DNA of 64,000 bases from Symbiodinium sp. CCMP2592 (GCA_905221615.1 CAJNDT010004079.1:62001-126000); one strand, 5' to 3'. Counted from the stretch's first letter, positions 19,061 to 30,515 are shown. Numbers and translations: made by a program. The notes: generated from the letters alone by a model not told the origin.

Positions 19061-19189
19061 TTTGGCACGTTTGTTTTTCGGCTGTTTTTTCTCCAGACCT
19101 CCAGATGTTTTTTTTCTAGACTGTGCGATCTTTTTTCGCTTTTTGTTGACACCCGCGGTCCAGAAACAGACTTTGATTTTTTTCGGCCA

Positions 19190-19805
19190 CAGGTAGAGGC
19201 CAGAAAAAAGACAAGTTGGGGCCGGAAAAAAGATCAAATTCTTGCTTTGTCATGTGTGTGTTTCAATTTCTACAATTTCATTTTATTTTCTTTGCTTTTG
19301 CCCCCTAAAGCGACATAGTGTGGCTTCTTCTACCTTCGTGAAAACGTTTTTGTTTGATTCTATTTTCAGTGACACAGTTTGATTTCTTTCGTTCGCTTCT
19401 CCTCTAAAGCGATTTCGTGCTTTTTCTTCTGTGTTTGAGATTTGAAGATAGTATGGATAAGTTGGTTTTGTCCAGCAAATGTAGCGCATTGTTGTGTTGT
19501 TTGATATGTCATGTGCGCGTGCCTCTATCTTTCGCAGAGGTCAGAAAAAAGACCTGAGAGGCCCAGAAAAAGATCCACCGGGGTCCGAAAAAAGACACGG
19601 GGTCAGTTACGAGATGTTTCGGGGCCGAGAAAAAGACGGCTTAAATCGTTGAGTGGAGGTTGAAAAAAAGATCGTAGTCTATTTCTAGACCTCGTCGCGG
19701 GGCTGAAAAAAGATGGAGGTCGGAAAAAAGACATGCCGGGGTCGAAATCAAGATGGATCAAGCGCGTGGTCTGAAAAAAAATTTCGGGGTCGAAAAAAAA
19801 AAGCA
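19190..19805 (+). repeat. Scattered GGTCNGAAAAAAGA short repeat
   Basis: At least ten copies of a 14-16 bp motif, GG(G/T)(C/T)C(C/G)GAAAAAAGA(C/T), lie at irregular spacing: two near 19196-19234 and the rest at 19538-19805. Inverse-complement versions (TTTTTTCGG) occur near 19065-19190. The copies share sequence but not spacing, unlike an ordinary tandem array. Confidence 0.6.
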
Positions 19806-20495
19806 GCCCTTTGTTTTTGGCTGTCTCTTGCCCTTACCTCGCCCGCAAGTTCGGAAGAGTTGGGCTGGTTCTCGCACAGGCCGAAAGGAGGCGGACGCCC
19901 GCCGTCTGAGGGCAGTCTTACAGGTTCGTCCTCGGGCAGAACCGCTTCCTTCATGCAGTTTATGTGGAGTCAAAGGTGAAGCAGGCTAACAGCAAGAACC
20001 GAGATCGGCGCAAGGAGCAGCAGCAAAGTAATCGGCTTAATCCCATCGAAATTGCGCCAGTGGCTTCATGACCTGCTTGGAGGTGTCGCCACGATGGAGG
20101 CCAGTGCTCGCTGGGAGTTTCCTGCCACCAGTTGGAGCGTGTCAAGGTTGGAGGCTGCGCCCGGATTCGACTTTGAGCGGGCGGACTCCGTTTCATCATC
20201 GCCTATTGATTCGGGAATCGGCGAACCTGCAGGGTTTAGGGGAGCTGTGGTGTCCATTGCACTTCAAAGAACTGTACAAAGCTACGGCTGATAACCTCGC
20301 TGGACATCTTTCAGCAGGTCCTACAGCTCGAGCGTGCCCGAGTGCCGCTCGCCTTCGGCATGCCCGTCCACCCGCACACCCGCCCTGTGGCGCGACCACG
20401 ATGCCACTTTGGTGTCGAGTCCCACAAGGTGATGTGCTTCTTACAAGCGTGCGGAGCAGTATACCCCGCGGGGGGCGCTGGAACGAGACTGGCAT
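19806..20495. other. Unassigned GC-richer sequence
   Basis: No domain, RNA or repeat is recognised. It may hold degraded upstream coding sequence for the helicase-like segment that follows. Confidence 0.35.
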
Positions 20496-21266
20496 TTGTC
20501 GCCCTTGCTAATCAGGCAGGAATTCATGGAATTGGCTGCCCTCATGGGACAAACCTTCTGCCGGCAGATTGCCGCACAGATTAACGACCCTGATGGGCTG
20601 CTCATCAGCCACATCGCTGCCGTCCTGGCTGCACGTGCGTCCCGGCGCAGTTCCCTTGGCGTGCTCGGCTGTGCAGGAGCTTCGAAAACCTTCTCCCTCT
20701 GGTGTGCTCTGTTTTGTCTGGATGCTGTCATGGACCAGAAGGTGGTGTGGACTTCGCAGCAGCACGCTGCGCTTATCGTGATACGCATGGCGGTAAACCT
20801 GCTGCGAGATGCACCCAAGTGGCTACGGCCACACTTGGTCGTGCGGCGGGTATCGGGGGACGCAGAACTATAGTGAGTGTCGACCATGACCACGTACCCT
20901 TCACGCACGCTGCCGAGAGGAAGGATGGACCCTAGGGGAGATAGCTATATGCCCTCCCAAGCAACCGCTCCGCCTATTGTATCCGCTAGGATGCTCCTCC
21001 TCACACAAGGGTCAACTGCACCACAAATGCGATATCCCGGTTGGAACGCAGTGTACGCCATTTTGAAAAGTGCGCACATCCTTGTTATCGATGAGGGCCA
21101 GCAGGAGGGCCACCCTGAGTCCGTCGCCGTCGTCCCGGGCACTGTGGGCCAGCTAGTTATCCGCACGGCGACCCTCGCCGTCCAGATCAGTACACTGTGT
21201 AGGCTCATTGCCAAGCCGGCCGGCATCCCTACGGACCTGCCCAGCGCCTTGCAGGCCCTGGATTAG
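20496..21266 (+). pseudogene. SF1 helicase-like sequence (broken)
   Basis: One frame holds two helicase-like halves. The first (20496-20873) has a LGVLGCAGASKTFS stretch, a degenerate Walker A in which the usual Gly before Lys is Ser, and a VVWTSQQHAA strand. The second (20877-21266) has ILVIDEGQQEG, matching the DEAQQ-type Walker B of superfamily 1 (UvrD/Upf1-like) helicases. The halves are in the same frame but separated by TAG-TGA at 20871-20876. This could be a pseudogene or two exons with an unrecognised intron. Motifs further downstream are not clear. Confidence 0.4.
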
Positions 21267-23180
21267 GCAGGCCACAAGACAGGGAGGGTCCCTGCATCGG
21301 GCAACGTGGCAAAGCCTACAGCACCGTCTGCTGGCACATGGAATTGGTGTCCCGCCGGTTGGTGCTACCGTGGGGATGTCCAGTCACCTCGGGTCCTTGC
21401 TCCTGGAGGATGGGCAGTCGATGGAGGGCAGTTTCGTGGAAGACTGTGGCCGCAGGGGGGATGCAAAGTCCGTTTCGGTGACAGGATTTGTTTGTTCCGT
21501 ATGTTGGGATAGTGCGTGTTGGTGATGTGGATTGCCCTCCTCCGAAAAGGGTATAACCCCGGAGGCGCTAGCTGTGGATTTCCTGGCCCAGGGCTCGCAT
21601 CGTGGCGGGTGCTTGCTACGTTGTCTCCATCGTTTGTCCGCGGTGCACGCGGAATTCGCAACTGCTGGCACGGCACTCGAAGCTGAGGGTTTAGCCCCTA
21701 TTACAATGGGATCTGCCTGAATCTTGCATTGGTTTCCTCGGTCCGGTTGCTCACGGAGCTATATCTCCTCATTACGGCCATCAGATACCCGCAGTCAAAT
21801 CGTTGGACTATCGCACAGTGTGCGTTTCGCAGTCGCACGCCTGGCAGAGGTAAAAGCCTCTCGAGGCTATTTTCCAGTGGTGGCTCTTGCCACTGCCAGG
21901 TAGTCAGTGCAGGCACCAGTTTCCTGTGCCTGCACGTCTTCCTCATCCCGTCCTGCAAAGGGCAAGTTCAAAAAGCCACGCGAAGTCAGGTGGAAAAGGT
22001 CGCCCCAACTCCGGCAAGGGCAAGGGGAAAGGAGAGCGAGGAGCGGAGGAGGCAGGAACTAGGCGCGCTACGACCCCTAGGACCTCTAGAGCCGGCTATC
22101 CGGCTCCGCTACCAACTTGATCTTCCCCCAAATGCAACCAAGAAGCAGGAAGAAGGGAGAAAGAAGAGGAGCGGCGCACGAAGTCCTCAGAGCGCTGTTT
22201 TCTACGAGCAATGCTGGTTAGAAAACGTAGCGATAGGCTTTGCCTGGGCAAAAGAAGATCCCACCCTTGGGCCGGCACGGCCGCGGTTCACCTGCAGCGT
22301 GCTTCGGCTGGTGGGACTGATTTGCGGGACGCAAAATCCACAGTCTGTTTTCTGACCACTGCAGATGACCAGGAACGCCACCGTACAGTGAACACATTTC
22401 TTGACACACTCCACCTTCTAACTCAAACCCTGAGCCCTCCCCCAAACAAGAGCGTAGGTTCTGTGATCAAGCATCTGCCCTGTTGCAACAACATCGCAGC
22501 CAGAGGGGCTTTGTATTTGTTTGCTGAATGACAGCGCAGCAAGAGATGGCAACCCATCGCCATCGAAGGAGTTCGCCTATGTCCAACCGGAACCCGTTAA
22601 CGAGTGGATCCCGACATGAGGCGCCTGATGTGATCTAGGGCTAGATTCTACTACGCGGATGTACTGGGGAGGAGGCTGGCTGTATGCAAGAGTGGCCAGG
22701 ATGACCTCCAGACTTGGTTGCATAGTCACCATATGAACGAATATGCCGAAGACGAAATTCATCAGAGCTTTCTTGGCCTGTCTTAACGGTTGGCTTTCCA
22801 CATTCCAAGTGCAGTTTTGTTGTGCAAGCCGGCATTGTACTCCTGCAGCGATCGCAGGAAAGTTTGGGCAGAGCACCGTGAAGATGTTGTGCCTCGCCCC
22901 CGCCGGCTCTGAAGGAAAGGAAGAGTGGAGAGCAACGTGTAACGCACATTGTCTGTTAAAAATACAGACGCAACAGGTAGAAGTATTCGCCTGCCTTGTT
23001 GGCATACACCTAGTTAATAGCGTGTGCTCATGTGGTCGTTTCTTCTACAACGCTCAAAGAATTGATATCCACCGTGCAGCAGCCTTGCGATCACTGTTCC
23101 GCGTCTCCTGCTTCCCCATTTTGGAGCCTTCAGCCTTTGTTAATTGCTTCTGTTGTTGAGGATGCGGAGGTCTCTAGCTT
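21267..23180. other. Unassigned region between helicase-like and caspase-dynamin sequences
   Basis: Several ORFs of 60-200 codons occur, including a Lys-Gly-rich stretch near 21960-22060, but none has a recognisable domain and they conflict in frame. It may contain degraded helicase C-terminal sequence and the 5' region of the caspase-dynamin gene. Confidence 0.35.
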
Positions 23181-23300
23181 AAGGTGTTGGGTCCGTGCTT
23201 CATGGAGTCATGGGATTTGCCATCAGAACGCACCTGCGAGCTTTTTTGTCCCTCCACAGTTCGCCTGCCGAGGCTTTGCAGAGACCAGGTGCTTCAATCG

Positions 23301-26300
23301 ATGTCGTCAATTTCGCTTGGTGCAGACGAGTGCAGGATAGCGCTGGTGATTGGCCAGCAGGCTTATGTTGACGAGAAGTTCGTCAAGTTGAAGTACTGCC
23401 TCCGTGATATAGAGGAAGTGGAGTTCACGCTCACAGTTTCCTGTGGCTTCAAAGTCATACCATACAGAAATGCTACGCACAGCGACAGACATAATGATTT
23501 TCAGACACTCCAGAAGCTGCTTGTGCAAGCGATTCAACCTGCTAGGCGCGTCCTTGTTCTCGTATACTATGCCGGTCATGCAGTCAGCATTGCGGGGCAG
23601 AGTTATTTCATCCCGGTGGACGCAAAGCAAGGGGACGTTAGCAAGTATATCAACGTGTACAACTTCCTGCAGCCCCTCCACGACCTCATCTGCACTGTTA
23701 ATCAGTCACGTGCACAGCGCACCGCAGAAAAGATGACTGCCGAGCCTGTGCCAGGGGCTGTCGTGCTTTTGATCCTGGATGGATGCAGGGATGCTCCACC
23801 AAAAGCAGCAACTGGTCTTCCTGCTAAGGAGCCTTCACCGGTGGGCTCAGAAGGGGGCCAGGCTGAATCTGCCACCATGAGCCAGATTGACATGCAGGAC
23901 ATGGTGCACAAATTGGCTTCTAGCAGACTCAAGGGGACCAACTCGCAGTTCTGTGTTTTCTTTGCATGCGATGATGGCTCCTGTGCGCGAGAATGTGAAA
24001 CCTCAGAGCATGGTTTTCTTACTGAAGCCTTCCTGCACTGCATTGACGCATGTCCGGGCATTGGCCTTCGGGAGCTCTTCGAGAAGATGGCCTTGCGGTG
24101 TCAGCTGCGCACTAATTGTATGCAGCGCCCGTGGATCTACGACTGCTGCCATAGCCTATCTTGCGTAGTGCTCCATCAGCCCTGGCCAAAATCCGGAAGC
24201 TCAGATCCAGCGATGTCCAAAGAAGCAATCGAGAGATCATGCCCGGATGCTGCATTGAAATTGCTTCTCGACATGCTGAAGTCCTGCGTTGGCAACATCA
24301 AGGGCATTACCAAGGCTGGTGAGGTGCTTGATCCTGAAGAGTTGCAGACCCAGATAAAGCTGGTGCAAGATGTGGTTGCCCGCCTGCTCCAACAAGAAGG
24401 GCTTCGTCAAGAAGCAATGTCTGTTGCGGTTGACCTTTTGAGAGGTCTTCAATGCTTGCTTCCAAATCATCGAGCTGTGCCCGCTTTGATGACTCGGGTG
24501 CGTGCCTGTGCCTGGCAGGAAGCTGCAAGGCGTCTCTTCGGCGGCACTCCTGTGGCCAGCGATGTCCAGCGTGGCATTGATGAAGGGAAAGACCTCCTTC
24601 ATCAAATGTCGGTCACGGTAGTGGTTGTCGGACCCACCTCGTCCGGCAAGAGCACCATGGTCAACGCACTTTTCGGACGCAAGGTTTGCCCAATGGGAAA
24701 TACTCCCACCTCATTATTGCCCGTTGCCTTCACAGCAAACGCTTCAATTGCCAGCTTTCAAGTCATCCCACGAGGGCATGGACTTCGTGACTGCTTGGTC
24801 CACCAGCTGGAGGGCAAAGAGCTTCATAACCTCACTAGTGACGAGGCCCATGCTCTGATTGATTCTTGCGACGAGACCCTCAGAAAGCTCATCTCAGACA
24901 GCCAGCTTTGCCCTGAAAACTTGTCTGACTTCGCATCCTGGCACATTGAGGTCTTGGTGCCAGCACCAAGCACAATGGGATGCTTTTCACTTGTCGATTG
25001 CCCAGGTGGCTCAGAGGGAGGAAGGCTTGGCAGTGCTGCAAGTCAGTTGCTTCAACACCAAACGCGTGAGGCATCGCTTATTCTGTTGGAGCCATGGCTG
25101 TGAATCAGAAAATCTCCATGTATGCTTACACAAAATCTTACCGTAGAATTAGTAGAAGCGTGTATATTCGTGAAAACAGCAGTTCAGTTAAAAGCTTGCG
25201 CTGTTGTCGGGAGTCAGGGTCGAGAGCAAGACTGTCACCAGGTGAGCAAACCAGACAGCTTGGCGCCTTTTTCCGATCGCAACAAGGCCCTTGCCTTCTT
25301 TGGTGGCTCCTTCCCCAACAAGGATGTTTTTCTTATCATCACGAAGGTTGAGGGCTTTGCAGAGCGGACAAAGGCGGAGGAGTGGTTGGACCAGAACACG
25401 CCTTCCCTTCGGGACATGCAGGTCAAGCGACAGTATTTTATCAATGCAGGTGCCCTCTTAGCATACCAGATATGTCAAGAAAGAGGTTGGAAACTGTTGC
25501 CACAGCATGCGTCTACAGATTTCGAGCAAAACATCGAAGAGGTCAAGCTCTGTGTCAAGCCAGTCTTGCAAACCCTTGACGTCAGGGACGACGTTGAGGA
25601 TTACAAATCAGAGCGTCAAAACGTGTGGAGAAAGCTGAATACCCTGCACAACAGGACATGGTCAGACAACAGCATCTTCAAAGATGAACTGGAAAAGCAT
25701 GTTTGCCGCACATGGCCGGATTTGTTTTGCGGAAAAGTCCGAAGCTTCGTTCTGGATGCCTTGCGAAATCCGATTGTGCGACTTCGCCAAGCTATGCAAG
25801 AGGCAGAACTAGAGCAACAGGCCGCAAACGCGGCGAAGCACGGAGCACAGGAGTTCCTTCTCCAGAACCCATGGTGCAGCCAGGCTCAGCAACTGTGTTC
25901 TGAGGTGCGTGAGCTTGTGTTGGATCGCATCAATTTCTTCTGCGATTTAGTGGACGAAGGACCTACAGACTGGTTCGACCATGGCCACAGGAATGTACAC
26001 TGGAACACAATAGAACAGATAGCTGATGCTGACGTAGCGGCTGCGTGTCGCAAGTGCAATCACCACGCAAGCAGCAGGAGCCACACACAAGGCATGCGCT
26101 TTGACACAATCACGGACGCAAAGCCCTTCCTGACAAGTTTCGGAAGGTGGGTATGCCAGCTGACACACACAGAGCTGGACAAAGTGTATGAACTGCTTCA
26201 TAACGCATTCGAGCAGCTGAGGGCCCATGGCGTGCATTTACCCATGACCAGAGCCCGGCCGGGTGCCCATGACTCATCCCTCATGCACGTGCCAGATGGT

Positions 26301-26759
26301 GCTCTCCAGAGTGTTGCCCCGACAGACCGCGTGCTTCCTGTCGCATCCGTTGCCGGTGCAGCAGCGGGCAGCTCTGCAGCTCTTGGTGCTGTGGCAACCA
26401 TCGCCGCCACGGCATTCGTTGGGGCGCCAGCAGCAATCCTGACCGTAGCTTACCGGGTAGACAAGTTTGGTGAGCGGTTCGTGAACGATGCGCTCTATGG
26501 GTGGTTCAAGCAGTTGTCCGGCAACGACTTCGTCAACATATGCGGAGAGCACTTGCGCAATGTTGCCGAGGAGGAAGTATCAAAGGAAATACAGAAGACC
26601 GAGAACGAGGTCTTGAGAGAACTTGAGCGGGCCAAGAATGCCTTGAACAGCGCAGCGGGAGAACGTGTGAGAGATGCTGAGGCATCATTGCAAGAGGCAG
26701 CGAACATGCTCGAGTCCACGACGCGTGCTCAAGAGTCACTTAGCCTGGTTCGTGTATGA
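23301..26759 (+). CDS. Caspase-like / dynamin-like GTPase fusion
   Basis: The reading frame is open from 23184 to a TGA at 25101-25103, then open again in the same frame to 26759. I prefer ATG 23301 because the caspase fold starts ten residues later; the upstream part follows a pyrimidine-rich CCACAG resembling a splice acceptor. Numbering from 23184: a C14 caspase-like domain has His132 (YYAGHA) and Cys201 (LDGCRD). A dynamin-like GTPase has a P-loop GPTSSGKST (483-491), a G2 threonine near 507-509 and a G3 VDCPG (604-608). The second part has a G4-like ITKVE, a helical stalk, an Ala-rich hydrophobic stretch near 26337-26450 and a C-terminal coiled coil. The TGA is probably within an intron whose borders I cannot fix, or is a nonsense mutation. 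The fusion suggests a membrane-acting cell-death or stress protein; that is inference. Confidence 0.75.
25080..25245 (+). other. Probable intron or lesion containing an in-frame TGA
   Basis: Between the G3 motif region and VSKPDSLAPF the protein stops resembling a GTPase fold, and a TGA interrupts it at 25101. Several GC and GA donors and AG acceptors (for example GTCAG|G near 25220 and ACCAG|G near 25242) could define an intron of length divisible by three. Confidence 0.4.
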
Positions 26760-27696
26760 CGCCTGGAGGAGTACAGCGCGGTTGGGCCAGAGCGTGTATG
26801 CTTCATGAAGTTCATGGGAGCATCCGTACAGCGCTTTAGGCAAGCTCCAGCTTGAGAGAATGATAAAAAACGGCCGATCGTCGCACTTTCGCTTCTCCAC
26901 CTAGGACTCACAGCAGCCTTGGAGTTAATGCAGACCACGGTAGGGGAGAAACATAGCCTTGTGCATTCTTGCTTTCAAGACCTTGCATCGTGTGCAGTAC
27001 CCACTCCTAGATTTTGCGCAGTCTGCTTTACGCAGCTTTGAGGCCGAATCCCGCCGACAAAATCGTTGATGCAGCTCGCAAGGTTACGTAGCACGTTGAT
27101 CTCATGTTGTTGCGACCTTAGACATCTGCACGGGAATCACATACTCCTGCCAGTGCAATTTGTGATGAGGTCGCTACGTTGCGGTGCGGTGGCCCTTGCA
27201 GGCCTTCAGATTTAAAATGCAATTGCCAAGACTGAACGTCCAAGTCGCAGGCAACCACCAATGCCACGACATTTTTGAGTTTTGCGGTGGGTGAGCTGAG
27301 ATTTTGGGAACAAAAGAACCCGCCTGTTGTTTTTAACATTGCGGACGGCAAGAAGACACACGTATGAACGAAATAAAAAGATCCCAGTAAATAGATTTCT
27401 GATGAGCTTATGTGGGCAAAGTATGATGGGGTAAAATGGTAAAACATACAATAGACTTCCGAAGATTGGAGAATGCAAAATACGACAGGGTATCAGTGCT
27501 TCAACGCTTTATTGGTTACGTCTCGAACAGCCTGCAGGAGTTGGCCAGGAATGGCATATGTTTGACGGCGTGACTTATGGAGCTTCGCTGCATTTCTGAG
27601 GTCCACCACGCTACTAAACTTTGCTTGACACGGCCGTCTGTGTCTAAACAGGGACCCTGTGTATCCGCGCGTCACGACGCTTAGGCCATTTGATGT
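26760..27696. other. Intergenic region
   Basis: AT-richer sequence between the caspase-dynamin gene and the first Cys-rich locus. No ORF with a domain, repeat or RNA gene is recognised. Confidence 0.5.
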
Positions 27697-27749
27697 GGGA
27701 GGCATTTTGCTCCAGCACGTGATTTCGGCACATACCTGATCCTGTTGCC
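27697..27749 (+). promoter_or_regulatory. Conserved 5' box, locus 1
   Basis: A block with GGGAGGCATTTT, GCTCCAGCACGTGATTT and CCTGTTGCC ends at the start codon. It is shared by all six loci (locus 1 is 5 bp shorter). It contains the palindrome CACGTG and a CAG that could serve as a spliced-leader acceptor. Confidence 0.6.
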
Positions 27750-28572
27750 ATGGCGACGATGCTAGGACTGGCCACTGGTCTTCAGGTGGGCATTCAAATC
27801 CACATTCCCATCTTAGGGTCCGGAGAGGTTTGAGGGTGCATCACCCCCGGCCTAAATCCCAGGCTTCAAAACTTCTCGTGGTTTTGGTTCAGGGTGTCGA
27901 GGGGTCAAAAGGGAACGTGGGTTTTCAGAAGTGTGGGAGGAGAGAGTTCCAGTTGTGGGGTTATGTTTCAATCGTTGGGCTCAGGGTCATACTGCAAAAA
28001 CAAGAAAGCATGCTTGAGGCTGGGTTCCTGGCTTTGCAAAAGGCTTTGGGTTGTCGTGCATCGGCCACCTGGGCTTCGAGGTCATGTTCGCGATCGTGAC
28101 GGCCGATGGAACCGGGACCACATCTGCCGGCTCCTGCTACAACATGCCACTCGGGCTCCGCGACTTTGAAGGTTTCGAGCTTTTCTAGTGAGACGTCGCA
28201 GCGGTAGCCAGCTTGTTGAAGGCTTCCACCTTTGAAATTTGAGGACGACGCACGCAGTGTCTTGCAACATGGCGGAGGTCGACTGCTCGGCTCCGCACAT
28301 GTGGTACGGTCCCGGCTACGTCTCCCCGCGCAGTGGCTGCTGCCATTGCGAGGCATCCTGTGTGAACACATCGGGGAACTGCACTTACTACGATGCGGTG
28401 GAGGGCCCTCAGGACAGCTCCGCACCCAAGAACCGGAGCATCACCCAAAGCTCGTCGAAGCTTCAAATCGACATGCCTCACAAGTTTATGGCATCTCCAC
28501 AGAATCTTGAATCGAATCGCAAGCCCTTGGACGGATGAGTTCAGCAATTGTAGCGGTAGCACTAGCGGTGGC

Positions 28573-28640
<68 letters not shown>

Positions 28641-30074
28641 CAGATATCGACCTGTAGTGCAAGGCGTGCCGCACAGTGCAGCATGGTACGGTTGATGTTG
28701 CACTCATTGTTAGTTCCTGAAGCATGGAGGAGAACTGGGGTTGCTATGAGCATTCCGCCCGCCAGTGCGATTGTCTTGTGTCGGAAGCCGGGTGCACAGC
28801 CAAAGGTGCAGGCCACACATGGACATCTGGATGCACTTCCTGTGCCTCACAAGGCTCTTGCTACGACATGACATCTCACAGCATCAGCTGCGATGTTCCC
28901 GAAACGTCGTGCTCGTCGCCGAACATGTGGTACGCACCGGGCTATGTCTCTCCGCGAAGTGGATGCTGCCACTGCAGGGCGTCCTGCAGAGAACCGGCAG
29001 ACAATTGCACCTACAGCGATGTGGTAGCGGCGGAGCTGGAGGACTGCCCACCGCCCTAGAAGCGCAATGCCGAGAGTGAGCCAGCCATAAGCCATCATAA
29101 GCCCCCAGATGACTGAGTTTTGTGAGTTCCTGAAGCATGGAGGAGAACTGGGGTTGCTATGAGCATGCTGCCCGCCAGTGCGATTGTCTTGTGTCCGAAG
29201 CAGGCTGCACAGCCAAAGGCACAGGCCACACATGGACATCTGGATGCAACTCATGTGCCTCACAAGGCTCTTGCTACGATATGACATCTCACAGCATCAG
29301 CTGCGATGTTCCCGAAACATCGTGCTCGTCGCCGAACACGTGGTATGCACCGGGCTACGTCTCCCCGCGAAGTGGATGCTGCCACTGCAGGGCGTCCTGC
29401 AAAGAGCCGGCCGACAACTGCTCGTACAGTGATGTGGAAGCGGAGACCCAGAGAGACTGGGGATGCTATGACTCGTCCACAAATGCCTGCGATTGCGACA
29501 CGACTGAAGCGGAGTGTTCCGGGTCCTGGACGCAGTCTTGCCGCAGCTGCAACGGAGAGGTGTCAACTTCTTCTGCAGGTCGTCCCAGAGGTTTCGTCCT
29601 TGCCCTGCTTGTGTTCCTCTACGGCTTCTTCGCAGCAGAAGCCAACACCGGCAGCGGCACAGGATGCTACAACGTGGAGACTCACCAGTGCGACTGCACA
29701 GTCTCCGAATCTACCTGCCATGCTCGGGGAGGCACCTGGACTGACACGTGTCGATCCTGCGATTCCACCACCAACGAGCAGCACCCCCAGTGCCAGAGGC
29801 AATACTCTTGGGGTTGCTTTGACGAGGCCAGTCATGCGTGTGAGTGCACCGTCTCCGAGAAAACCTGCGAAGCAGCGGCTGGCAAGACCTGGACTCATGA
29901 GTGCCTGGGTCTCTAAGCAATGCCGTCGTAGCCTTGCCATGCATGCTTGGTTTCGGAAAACAAGACGAAGCCCGTGTGCTAAGGTGCTGGTCCTGCTGCC
30001 ACGGCTCTTCTTGGGGCTGCTTCGTGCCGGGGAATGGCGCCGAGTCCGGCTGCCACTGCAACTTGTCGTCCTAA
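27750..30074 (+). CDS. Cys-rich secreted protein, locus 1 N-module
   Basis: Six exons are predicted by comparing paralogues: 27750-27785, 28081-28145, 28244-28397, 28730-29023, 29143-29900, 29984-30074. Together they give 465 residues with frame kept throughout. Introns are GT-AG except 28146-28243, which is GC-AG; splicing it restores an SCYNMTTHAVSC stretch matching the uninterrupted SCYDMTSHSISC of the next exon. Exons 1-2 form a signal peptide. The rest alternates two Cys motifs: GC(Y/F)-x6-CxC-...-W(T/S)xxCxxC, and one with WYAPGYVSPRSGCCHC. A hydrophobic segment (ALLVFLYGFFAAEA) lies inside exon 5, homologous to the signal peptide of the short loci. The family is not recognised. Confidence 0.7.
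28572..28640. repeat. TAG trinucleotide microsatellite in intron, locus 1
   Basis: A run of TAG/AGT repeats lies in the intron between exons 3 and 4. Poly-Ser, poly-Leu and poly-Tyr ORFs here are artefacts. Confidence 0.9.
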
Positions 30075-30515
30075 GCTTCAGAGGAATGCCCATGAGAACG
30101 ATCAGATGGAGCCACCTCCCAAGCCGACACGAAAGATTGTGGGACATGCCCGAGCAAACATGGAACGCGTCGGCCATGCTGTTGAACGGAGTGAAAAGCA
30201 TGATGGATCGTAGTAGGAGTTTAAACCTAAATGTTGCTCACGATTGCTTCCAAAGATTGAGAGTTAGCTGAGTTCTTGAGTGCGTCGAGCGGTTGAAGTC
30301 TTAACTCTTAACGGTACAGTAGTCAAGGCCCGAAGAACAATCCTGAAGCTTTGAGGCAACCTCCACGAGACATCGTGCAGCCTGGATTTCCCAGCCTCCT
30401 GTCGTGCTGAGGTTTCGCGGGTTCTGGGTTTCCCGACTTCAGATCTTGTTGTGGTGCTGGAGTTGCTCGCACGTTAGCGATTGGAGATTGGAGGCTTTCG
30501 ATATCCGCAGCTGAG
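30075..30515 (+). other. Region between N- and C-modules, locus 1
   Basis: This has no supported exon. It would be an intron if the two modules form one transcript, since a GC directly follows the TAA at 30072-30074 and an AG precedes 30516. The same arrangement occurs at every locus. Confidence 0.45.

Noticed and set aside
21729..22355. 208-residue ORF as a real gene
   Set aside because: No domain, mixed composition and conflicting frames. A helicase C-terminus was considered but no motif could be confirmed.
28393..28816. Poly-Ser, poly-Leu, poly-Thr and poly-Tyr ORFs
   Set aside because: All come from the TAG microsatellite, which lies in an intron of the Cys-rich gene. The same applies at 44106-44569 and 57239-57705.
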